DNA from: Cocos nucifera
Lineage: Eukaryota > Streptophyta > Magnoliopsida > Arecales > Arecaceae
Direction: 5' to 3'
DNA: 64,000 bases
Assembly: GCA_006176705.1 (NCBI GenBank)
Contig: QRFJ01000060.1
Span: 932,798 to 996,797 of the forward strand
Part shown: in pieces, positions 55,692-64,000 of the stretch
Layout: each line of letters begins with the position of its first letter
Position numbering within the stretch: position 1 is the first letter of the stretch
Translations under genes and position numbers: made by a program
Notes under the pieces: generated by a model
What the model was told of the DNA's origin: nothing
The model's input: the letters and a program-made list of their open reading frames with translations, nothing else
Database searches by the model: none

Positions 55692-55980
55692 TCAAACAGG
55701 AGTAGGTGCAGGTGGCGGCGCAGGTATCCTCCCATCTGCCATAACAAGTTGGGTTAGATGAACCCCTTGAGGGAGGAGGTGATATTTGATGCCAAGACTT
55801 TCAAAGATCTTCTTCAGCTCAAATACAAGTTCCGACCGCCGATTATTCCTTTCAGGAAAGTTCTGATGGTTCATCGTGTGGAGCACATTTAGAGCCATTT
55901 TCATTTTGTTGACATTCTCAATCTCTCTCACTAGAACCGAGTGCTTTGGGTGCCAATACTTCGGCTTGCTCTCCAGGTAC
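55692..55980 (-). CDS. MSL10-like: MSL exon: C-terminal domain and stop
   Basis: 289 bp; acceptor TTGGTGCAG. One base completes the Ala codon, then YLESKPKYWHPKHSVLVREI, NVNKMKMALNVLHTMNHQNF, RSELVFELKKIFESLGIKYH and LLPQGVHLT. It ends with a Pro/Ala-rich tail and a stop at 55692. The length and the LLPQ motif match the family C-terminus. Confidence 0.9.
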
Positions 55981-56235
55981 CTGCACCAACATGGTAATAC
56001 ATAAAGTTCATGAACTAGATTGCCTATAAAAAAAAAGGTTACAGGCTTATCTTGGCATAGGTTCCTGATTTTGTGATAATTCTAGAGAGAGGAAGCATGT
56101 TGCCAACAATTTTTTTCTTTTGGGGATGACAGAGTATTGCTAACAATTGTTAGCACAGTCGCTTGGCACCTCACCCCTAAAGGCTTGCCCTCGAGGAGGT
56201 CCAGGGTTCAAATCTTGGATATATATTGCTCTCTC

Positions 56236-56282
<47 letters not shown>

Positions 56283-59200
56283 ATGTTGTAGGGTTTGCAG
56301 TTTGGACTGCTAGCATTCTACTATTATCTACAGGAGGGTAGTACGCTGGTCATGTAGAATCCTCATGAGGTGCAAAAAAGAAGATGACATAATTCGTCAA
56401 AGTGCAGAGATAAAGTAACTGAAGTCACGTATTGGACAAAGCAAGCATGTTGTTGGGAAGTCATGCGTGCAGGTCAGCAGTAAAGCAAAGGGCTAGTTAT
56501 GCTTACGCTTGTATCGATTTCCTTAGAGTAGCAACAGTTTCGACTGGGGTAGAAACATCGATTGAAAACTCTATCGTATCACCCATGTCAGGACTTCTAT
56601 AGAAGTTGCTGATAGGCTTTGTCAACAGTACTGCATTCGGGTAGTAGATCTTCTCGTTATCATACCGAAGGAAGACTGTAGTCAATATGTTCATTTCTTC
56701 AACAATCATCTGCACAACATCCGGCTACTTACATAAGTTTCATGATATATATATATATATATATATATATACTATATACTATAAAGAAAATACTGAGTTA
56801 TCTTTACATACAATGCTGGGCACTTCATTAATAAGCAGCAGATCTCAACATAGAACCATCGCTACGTATGACCAATTAAATGGGACATAATTCAAAGGTG
56901 GCAAATAGATAGCTACAGTACATGTTATAGGCGATGATCAACTGACTAGAGATAAGCAGGTAGATCTTCACTGCATCTATGTTTAAGTGCCAATATGATA
57001 ATGAACAATCATTGCCTACCCCTTGTTTTCTCAAAAAGGAAAAAAAAAATGATGATCATCACAAATTTTCAGTTCCAACTAAACCAAGCACACACACACG
57101 AGACACAAAGAGAGAGAGAGAGATTAGAGAGAATGCAGGCAAAGCAATGACGATGCCCAGAATGCAGAAGATTTACCATACTCAATGGAGAATTATTCAG
57201 AAATATCCAAGCATTATAGTCTGATCTATTAATTTGAGAAGTAGAGGAAAAAAGACCACAAAGGAATCTTTGACATCGAAACATACTAAAAAGCTTCAAA
57301 CTGATCAAGCAACTTGTAAAATTAAGAATGACTCAGCACAATAAGCATTATGTTTTCATTTTTTCAGTAGAAGGCAATTGCCTGTCAATGCTAGCATCAA
57401 AGACCAAACCAACCAAGCATCGGTGGTTTGTAATTCATAAAGGCAAACAAGTTTGGGAAAAAGATGTTCTTATTGCTTGTAGAGCATTCAAACCACATGA
57501 CGTCTCAGTGGGGGCTAACCTGAACACCATCAATCACACAGCGATCGCCCACATCGAAAGGGTGCATGACAAAGACGAAGATGATGGACTCAAAGATGGT
57601 CTTGCCCATGTTCTGAAACAAGAAGCCAGCCACCAGCAATTGCGAAGTGATTACCACAAGGACTTTTGTGGTGGCCACCCCCATCACAAGAAGTGAAATT
57701 ATGATAATGATCACACTCACAACTGCACTTGCCAGCTTGTGCAGCTGCTGCACTGCAGTCTTTGTGTCATTCAGTGAATGAGCCAATGACTTCCGCTCTC
57801 GATAAGCTCTTACCTGCGATGGAAATTGATAATATTGGGAGTTAAAAGCATAAAATTGGCCCAATAGTGGCAGATTTCTAATCCACAAAGGAGTATGCCT
57901 AGATAAATTGTGTAGCTATTTATTATTTATTTTCTTTTCTATTTGCCAGATCGGTGGACAACATGACCAATTCAGGAGAACTACTAAACAAGCTAGCGCT
58001 GCTAGCATATTTTGGTTAAAATATTTGGATAATGGACTGTCATGCATCTGAGTTTTAACTTTATGGCTTGAAAGTATCAGGTAGTAATTCAAAACATTAG
58101 AGGGTGCAACTACATTGACACTTGTGCTGGGGACACACCACCCTTGGCAAAACTATTCTTTTCTTGTTTGAAGTTGGTAGGTGTCACAAAGTCATGCAAA
58201 ATCTCAATAAACACCAATAGCCTACTGATGTTTGTGCATAACATACGAACATAAATTGGGGGACAAATACTACTTGCATATGAAAGAAGAGTAATGGCAT
58301 GCAGACATAGCTTTGAGCTACGGGGCTGGGGAGGCCTTGTTTGTCCTCCCCTTTCGTTCTCGTTTCATTCCTAATGAAATTTAGTTAAAATCTCCACTCC
58401 TTTGCTCAAAAAAGTTGGTGTGGACATATACTTGCATAAAAGAACATGTATTTGGACCATGGACGAACGCGTAATACATTGTTGTGCAAAAGCCTATAAT
58501 ATCATTTTTTGCAGACCATTTCTGATGAGAACATCCCAAGAGCGAAGTTTGAAAACTCTAGCAGTAAGCGCACACAACAAGACTTAAGTTTGACCTTCCT
58601 TTTTTCTTGCTAACTAGGATTGGATTATTTTAGGGGCCAAATTTCTGTCAGAACTAGTGCACTTTGCAGTACCATTGTTAAAATATGAGTACTCGTGAAG
58701 AATAGGATGATTTCCAGACTTTTCTCATGTGTCTTCAGGTTATCTCTGAATTACCCTCTAAATGTGCTAAAATATTTTTTCGGCATAGCGGCAACATTTG
58801 ATCAAACACCAAGATGTGAGATCCACCTGCGGCGAGGCCCATGTGTCAGCCAAAGATTGTGGAGATGACAGCTGTGAGAGGTCAGTTTATTGATTAAGAT
58901 TTTTATTATAACATAAGTTAACCTACAACACGAACATGTCCCAGAGGTACATATCCAAATTTCTTTTATTTTTCTTTAGACAATGATATATAGCAACGGG
59001 AGAGCCTTATGAAAGTGAAACAAGATTAGTGGCTTTTGTAGAAGTGGTTAGGGGTGAAGGTCCACTTGCGTGGGTGATAGGTCTCTGTATTGATGAAATT
59101 TTGGAGAAAATTTTTCCATACTTACAGAAAAAAAAAAAAAGGAGAGTGGATAGAATGTGGTGGTAGAGCTGAACAAGGGCCAGATGGCCTGCACAGCCCG

Positions 59201-59326
59201 AAATTTAGTGGGCTTGGGCACTAATCATAAACCCGTGGGATAGGCTTGGGCAATAAAGTAGGCTTGACCTTAAAATTAGGCTGGACTTGGATAAAATAAA
59301 AAATGACCTGGCCCAAATTTTATTAT

Positions 59327-59398
<72 letters not shown>

Positions 59399-59556
59399 AA
59401 TATATATAAACTAATTATATTGTGTACTACAAATTTATTTTCCTACGGTAGAACTCAGTCCGAGCCCAGCCTGGACTGATTTTGATCAGCTCTGTGAAGA
59501 CAGAGACCAGGTGAAAGGGAGAAGCCAGGGTAATGGAGGTAGCAGAAGAAGACAAC

Positions 59557-59595
<39 letters not shown>

Positions 59596-60269
59596 ATCAG
59601 TGCTCTCTTGTGAATTGAACCCTGTATTTGAGGATAATTACAAATAAACCAAAGTGGCTAACCGATGCACCTACTGGTAAACTGGTAATCAAAGATTACT
59701 GTTGATCTCTGTTTGGACGGCTTCACGTTTTTTTTTTTTTTTATCATTATTTTATTACCCTGTACCGAGCTAAAGAACGGTAGGTAGGGAATAAGAGCTC
59801 AAATTTTGGACGAGTAAATCATGTTTCGCAAGGATTGTTTATTATTTATGTTAGATTTTTTTATTTGTTTTCATTTAGTTTCCTAGGAACTGTCAGACCC
59901 CTTGTGAGTATACTGAGAGTCAAATGGGCATTTTCTTATGGTTAACAGAGATCTCTACAACGTGGAGCAGCAACAATACAATAGTTAACATAGAATAAAC
60001 AGCTACTTTGCCTTATAATGATTTATACTTAGTTTTTCTTTATTCAAATTATGTTGCCGATCAATAATTTTCTGCTGTGCACACATATAATGGCATATAA
60101 AAGTACCAACTCAACAAGTGTATCATGTGAAATCTTTAATCTTACCACCCAATTGCGGAATGCCGATTTCTTAATCTTTCCAGTCTCAAGGGCTCCTTCA
60201 AAGAGTGGAAATATCGTGTGCACCTCCTCCCTGGTCAGGAACCTCTTCAAATCCTCCTCCTCAATGTAC
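55692..60269 (-). CDS. MSL10-like: Mechanosensitive ion channel protein, MSL9/MSL10 class (C-terminal part, four exons)
   Basis: Joining complement 60146..60269, 57520..57813, 56507..56709 and 55692..55980 gives about 302 residues without a stop. All four exons are flanked by AG acceptors or GT donors and the phases agree across the three introns. The product is the C-terminal half of a plant MscS-like plasma-membrane channel, which opens under membrane tension and passes anions. It has the EEEDL linker, the last two membrane helices including the pore-lining one, the MHPFDVGDRC loop and the MscS beta domain. Family members are about 730 residues with six membrane helices. The first four helices and the N-terminus are not found up to 64000, so the gene is either truncated or has a distant first exon. 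All visible exons look undecayed, which argues for recent loss or a real remote exon. Confidence 0.85.
56102..56281 (+). mobile_element. tRNA-derived SINE-like insertion in the last MSL intron
   Basis: A perfect RNA polymerase III A box TAGCACAGTCG (56151..56161) and B box GTTCAAATC (56206..56214) lie 45 bp apart, preceded by a short palindrome (TGCTAACAATTGTTAGCA, 56136..56153) and followed by a (GA)n tract. AGCATGTTG occurs at both sides (56093..56101 and 56280..56288) and could be the target duplication. The boxes match the promoter consensus at every fixed position. It is not a functional tRNA because no cloverleaf can be drawn. Confidence 0.5.
56238..56281 (+). repeat. (GA)n microsatellite
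   Basis: About 22 perfect GA units directly after the SINE-like body. It makes a false Arg-Glu open frame. Confidence 0.95.
56507..56709 (-). CDS. MSL10-like: MSL exon: MscS beta domain
   Basis: 203 bp; acceptor TTGTGCAG, donor GTAAGC. It encodes MIVEEMNILTTVFLRYDNEK, then IYYPNAVLLTKPISNFYRSP and DMGDTIEFSIDVSTPVETV, the conserved soluble domain after the pore. It ends in the first two bases of a codon completed by the next exon (GC|G, Ala). Confidence 0.9.
56745..56770. repeat. (AT)n microsatellite
   Basis: About 13 AT units, 36 bp from the acceptor of the MSL beta-domain exon, inside the intron. Confidence 0.95.
57520..57813 (-). CDS. MSL10-like: MSL exon: helices 5 and 6 (pore)
   Basis: 294 bp, 98 codons, phase 0 at both ends; acceptor ATCGCAG, donor GTTAGC. 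It begins VRAYRERKSLAHSLNDTKTA, the conserved family signature. Residues about 29..48 form a hydrophobic helix (VVSVIIIIISLLVMG) and about 51..82 form the pore-lining helix with its kink and amphipathic end (LFQNMGKTIFESIIFVFV). It ends MHPFDVGDRCVIDGVQ, the start of the MscS beta domain. This is the most diagnostic exon. Confidence 0.9.
59164..59494. mobile_element. hAT-like MITE
   Basis: The left end TAGAGCTGAACAAGGGCC and the right end, reverse complemented CAGAGCTGATCAAAATC, share AGAGCTGANCAA. The interior has GGGCTTGGGC and GAGCCCAGCCTGG stretches, typical of a widespread plant hAT-type MITE family that starts TAGAGCTG. It holds a long (AT)n tract. The flanking 8-mers do not match, so the ends may be slightly off or decayed. 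Confidence 0.45.
59328..59394. repeat. (AT)n microsatellite
   Basis: About 65 bp of nearly perfect AT repeats inside the MITE-like sequence. Confidence 0.95.
59556..59596. repeat. Compound (TG)n(GA)n microsatellite
   Basis: About ten TG units followed by about ten GA units in the MSL intron. Confidence 0.9.
60146..60269 (-). CDS. MSL10-like: MSL exon: cytoplasmic linker before the pore
   Basis: 124 bp; the acceptor is TTGCAG and the donor GTAAGA. It encodes one leftover base plus 41 codons, YIEEEDLKRFLTREEV through FPLFEGALETGKI to AFRNWV. In the family this stretch sits in the large loop before helix 5. It starts in a split codon, so a coding exon upstream is required. Confidence 0.85.
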
Positions 60270-60481
60270 CTGCAATCACTCATTAATCCATGTCCCGTGG
60301 TGTTAGCAAGAGGGTTAAGAAGTTGGGAGCCATGGTGGGGGAATTAAGAATTTCTCAGTTCTTTTATTCAAATAAAATATTTCTTAATTCCAAGCCCAAG
60401 ACAGTAGTTATTATTTGTTAAAATTATAGATTAATCTATCTTTTTAAACAGATGCATATGCGTGTATATATTTTCTCCAGG

Positions 60482-60752
60482 TCATCGTAGAGCATAGCTC
60501 GGTGTTGAGGAAGGTATGATCAGAAAAGCTACATAAACTACAGCGGACACGTTGTCCAGATGCGTTTGGAGATCCCATGGCTTGCAGCCTTCATCTACCC
60601 TTTCTCTGTTGTGTTTATCCTCTTCCACTTTGCTCTGCATCTCTGGAGCGTGGACTGTGGGCATCTTTGCTCTGGGAGCCGAGCGAACATGTTTCTGGAC
60701 TTTAAAGCCAGGCATGCTTGACTTTGCTTCAACTTCACTAAAGAAAGTGTCC
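60482..60752 (-). pseudogene. Possible MSL upstream exon fragment
   Basis: A minus-strand frame open from just after AG at 60753 reads FFSEVEAKSSMPGFKVQKHV, then RVDEGCKPWDLQTHLDNVSA. The part ending in NVSA resembles the pre-linker segment of MSL proteins, where a VSAW motif follows a Leu/Lys-rich helix. After NVSA the similarity stops; a GT at 60541 could be a donor, but its phase does not fit the exon at 60269. The roughly 50 residues that should lie between are absent. It could be a decayed piece of exon 1 or chance. Confidence 0.3.
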
Positions 60753-61093
60753 TAACTTTATTCTAAGCTAGAATGCAAACGGGCAAGCTCAATTCGACTC
60801 AAAATATTTAGGATCAAAATTTAATTCAAAATCGACGAACTCTTAATATTTAATCTCGAATTTAACTTGATAATTTTTAAAAAAAATTCAAGACTAATAA
60901 TAGGATAAGTTAAATATCGATCAAGCTATATTCAAACTTAAGTTCGAGCTTAAATTGATGCCTTGATCATAATTCAAAATATGATTAAAATAAATATAAC
61001 ATAATATTATATTTAAATTAATAAATTATTAATATATATTATAAATAAAATAAATTATTAAATTATTTAACTAAATTTATAAGTTTTTAAGCT
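60753..61093. other. AT-rich spacer
   Basis: No gene or repeat family recognised. It leads into the first copy of the 97-bp duplication. Confidence 0.5.
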
Positions 61094-61189
61094 AAATATT
61101 TTATTATTTGGTTTCGATTCTAAAAACTATTCAAGTTATTTGAGTTCAACTTAAGTTTGATAACCATTGAGCTGAATCAAATTTTGATA
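61094..61189. repeat. 97-bp direct repeat, left copy
   Basis: AAATATTTTATTATTTGG through ACTTAAGTTTGATAACCATT to AAATTTTGATA. It matches 61731..61826 at about nine bases in ten. The two copies flank an LTR fragment. Confidence 0.85.
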
Positions 61190-61730
61190 TATTGGGGATA
61201 AATCCCGCTCTCATCGAAGTTCAGTCTGATGCTTAATCTAAAACAATCGATAATCATGAAAGAGCTTCGATCAACGGTCGGACTACAGCCGAACTTCTTT
61301 AGTCGGCCGAACTTTTCCAGCGGCTGAATTCCAGCTGAACTCCTCCAAAAGTCAAATTCATGCCGAACTCCTTTCGAACTCCTTCTTCAGTCGAATTTCT
61401 ACAGGAGCCGAACTTCTTCCGGATTTTTTCTTCAGTCGGACTCCTTCAGGAGTTGAACTCCTTCCGTATTCCTTCTCTAAACGGATTTCTACATGAACCG
61501 AACTTCTTTTGGATTTCTCCTTCAGTCAGACTCTTTCAGGAGCCGAACTTCTTCTAGATTTCTTCTTCAGTCGGATTTCTACAGGAGTCGAACTTCTTCC
61601 GTATTTCTTCTTCAGATGGATTTCTTCAGAAACCGAACTTCTTTCGAATTTCTTCTTGAGATGGATTTTTACAGGAGCCGAACTCCTTCCGAATTTCTCC
61701 TTCAATCGAATTTCTTCAGGAGCCGAACTC
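61190..61730 (+). repeat. Partial LTR of the element A/B family
   Basis: It starts TATTGGGGATAAATCCCGCT, the U3 end of the A/B LTRs in the opposite (plus) orientation, then the GAAGTTCAGTCTGATGCTTA segment, then about nine 45-bp units (CCGAACTTCTTCCG, TTTCTTCTTCAGTCGG). It stops inside the array, so the TATA, R and U5 parts are missing. It lies upstream of the MSL gene. Confidence 0.8.
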
Positions 61731-61826
61731 AAATATTTTGTTATTTGATTTTGACTCTAAAGACTATTCAAGTTATTTGAGTTCAACTTAAGTTTGATAA
61801 CCACTGAGCCGGATCAAATTTTGATC
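61731..61826. repeat. 97-bp direct repeat, right copy
   Basis: AAATATTTTGTTATTTGA through ACTTAAGTTTGATAACCACT to AAATTTTGATC. Far longer than the 5-bp duplication expected from integrase. Confidence 0.85.
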
Positions 61827-63830
61827 TGAATCAAATTTGAGCAGCCCGTAAACTACTCGGCTCGTTTGCATCTAGATAGTCCTTGACTTTCAACGCCGAA
61901 GCTTGGAAAGTGGTGCGAGTGTCGAACAGTCCTTAACTTTCAATGTTGGTGCGAGCGTCGGCTCTAGGTCTAGCACTAACTTTGCTCCCAAACAAATGCT
62001 ATTCATCCTCATAATAATAAAGTCATGCTAATTGTCCCGCCATGTGCCACCAGAACAGATGGTGACTTTACGAGAGCAAAGTTGTTAGCATACTCCCTCG
62101 GTTTAATCTTTGCGAGTTGATATTATCTCATCGATTATTTTATCTCTGGAAACAATAAAAATTAGCTCATGCAACATCACGCACCACTTCATAAGACCGC
62201 CGAACTCTTACATAATTTAGCATCAGGGAAAAGATGACAAAGATAGGAGGCCAATCAAGCACGAGGCTGGAGAGTAGAGATGCGACCCATCTTTTATCAA
62301 AGCGAAGGCTGCAGGAAAGAAAGGTGGGGAGAAAAGTCTAAAAGAGACGGGCATTTATGACCCAGATCGACACCCACACAACCCAATCTGAAAGCTCCAA
62401 CAATCTTTATAAAAAGGTCGGACCCCCACCCTCGCATTCCTCGCTGGTCTGCTTCCCACCATAAAGGCAAACAAACTTTTCTAAAGACGAGTTTTGATAA
62501 GCGAGGGGGACCAACCATCGGGACGAGAGCATGATTAAATTTCCCAATATGCTTTACCCTCATTTTCACTAAACAAACCCCATAAAAACGAGGAAAGGCC
62601 CCCACCGATTTGGCGGCATTCTAAAAGGTAATTTCGAACAAAAGAAATTTCACGCTTTTCTTTTCCTTTTTGCTGAGCCGAAAGTTAACGGGGGCCCAAA
62701 TAATCATGTACGGCTAAAATATGACAGGCAGAATACCAGAGTCCAAATAATCATGAAATAGTTTATAAACTCGCGTACGAGTATATTTTTTCTTCCTTTT
62801 TTTTTCCTTAAATATTTTTAAAATATAATATAATAATTTAATAAATTATAATAGGAGAATTTTCCGGTAACCAAATTTTTTGATATATCAAACCAAAAAA
62901 ACCTTTAGGAAACCGAGTTAAATCTCCCATCATGAATTTCAATATTATTACTAATGGCATGAGAACAAAAAGTTCTGGATAAAAACTTCATGCAGATATT
63001 CTCATCACCTTAAGATACGTAAATTATTATTATTTTAATTATTTTTAAAATAAAATATAATATAATATATTATAATAAGTAGAAAATTTAATGCAACATC
63101 TACATAACAATCGGAGAATTTTAAAAAATCTCCATTATATATAGGTGTGTGTGCGCATGCGTGCCTGAAAATTTTCATTAGAAGTTAAATAATGATGTAT
63201 CATTTGGTAAGTTTACGTAAGTGCACGAAAAAGCCATCAATATCGAGAATTAAAAAGAACATGAGATGAATGTTGGGTAGCATCGATCTTCAAAAAAAAT
63301 TGTAAAGAGAAAGAACTAAAATTTTATGCTAATAATTATGGATAAACAACACTAAATAAAATAACTAAAGTAAAAGATTAATGATAAATATAATCCTAAA
63401 TGAAAGATAAATAAAAAATATGATAGATGTCCGATGAAACTCCTTTTCTATCGCATCTTACTGTTCATACAAAAAAAAGTTGAAATCTTATTTTTGATGT
63501 ATTCTTTTTCAAAGCTGCCACTGCTACAACTGTTTAGTTGCCATGTACTTTGGTTTACATCACCATTTCACCGGAGGATTTGGATTACATTTTTCGTGTA
63601 AAAGAATAATTTCTTTTTATTTTATGATATAGATCATTCGACCGTACAATATATAAAGATTGAAATATTTTGAAATATGTATAAAAAAATGATTTAATAG
63701 TTGATGTTGTGAAAAAAAAGATCAATCATTTTTTTTTTCACCAAAGATGCAACCCCAATCCTGCATCTAAGTCATTTAATAGTTGACTAGAAAAAAAATG
63801 TAAGTCATTTTATAATACATACCCACAAAC
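61827..63830. other. Intergenic, nothing recognised
   Basis: Mixed sequence, AT-rich beyond 62790. The minus-strand open frame at 62297..62605 (102 residues) has no known motif and no splice-supported neighbours. No LTR ends, microsatellites of note or RNA genes seen. Confidence 0.4.
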
Positions 63831-64000
63831 GAGATCCATTGATCACTTAATTGCCTCCACCCAGGCTCATCCTACCGGCGTGAGAATATCACCGGGCAGA
63901 GGCGGCCGGTCCCCGACACCCATTGCTCCGCGACACTTTAGACTTCTGGGTCCTTCAGACGGCCGCCTCACCAGACAGCCACCTCGTCGGGCCCCAGCCC
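63831..64000. other. GC-rich edge segment
   Basis: The last 170 bp are GC-rich and CpG-rich (GGCGGCCGG, CCTCGTCGGGCCCC) after 1 kb of AT-rich DNA. It may be the edge of a gene or of another repeat that continues outside the window. No frame can be judged. Confidence 0.35.

Larger units (their letters stand above)
57814..60145 (-). other. Long MSL intron
   Basis: 2.3 kb between the linker exon and the pore exon. It contains the hAT-like MITE, AT and TG/GA microsatellites and no open frame with family similarity. The other two introns are 810 and 526 bp. Confidence 0.75.

Noticed and set aside
56151..56214. tRNA gene
   Set aside because: A and B boxes are present, but acceptor, D and anticodon stems cannot be formed. 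SINE-like is the better reading.
62297..62605. 102-residue minus-strand frame
   Set aside because: No recognisable motif and no similarity to the missing MSL N-terminus.

Overview
The window is nuclear DNA of a flowering plant, probably a monocot and perhaps a palm. The palm guess rests on remembered similarity of the repeat families and is weak. The DNA is AT-rich and eukaryotic in style. About 85 percent of it is transposable-element sequence. The only host gene recognised is the 3' half of a mechanosensitive ion channel gene of the MSL9/MSL10 class at 55692..60269 on the minus strand.

Layout. 1..5910 is the internal region and 5' LTR of a minus-strand Tat-type Ty3/gypsy element (A), inserted beside a decayed plus-strand gypsy integrase (5911..7150). 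7629..8690 is probably a minus-strand LTR remnant. From 8690 to 54960 the window is one stack of insertions. The base is a very old Ty1/copia element (F), seen as three pieces at 8690..9407, 35301..36588 and 53591..54960, which carry protease/pre-integrase, integrase, and RT/RNase H in order. Into F went a CACTA-like DNA transposon (G, 9408..35300). Into G went a Tat-type gypsy element (B, 12527..33623, target duplication ATAAC/GTAAC). Into the second RNase H of B went a young copia element (C, 18735..28492, target duplication CGATC). Separately, copia element D (36589..53590, AGAAG/AGAGG) entered the integrase of F, and a gag-protease-only gypsy element (E, 39558..46684, target duplication CCTTC) entered the leader of D. 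The junctions give the order of insertion without any dating.

Regulatory content sits in the LTRs. Each LTR family has a recognisable TATA box. The LTRs of C carry a dense cluster of W-box cores. The LTRs of E carry a paired TGACGTCA palindrome. The LTRs of A and B carry 72-bp-class and 45-bp-class tandem arrays upstream of the TATA box. The region of B between integrase and 3' LTR holds a 2-kb satellite-like array and an antisense coiled-coil ORF remnant.

54961..64000 is the least repetitive part. It holds four consecutive, splice-consistent MSL exons, a tRNA-derived SINE-like insertion and a hAT-like MITE in introns, and a partial LTR flanked by a 97-bp duplication upstream of the gene. 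The N-terminal half of the MSL protein is not visible, so the gene is either truncated or has a distant first exon. A 25-N gap at 26973..26997 hides about 670 bp of the 3' LTR of C. I found no CRISPR, no bacterial or viral gene system and no convincing tRNA or rRNA gene.
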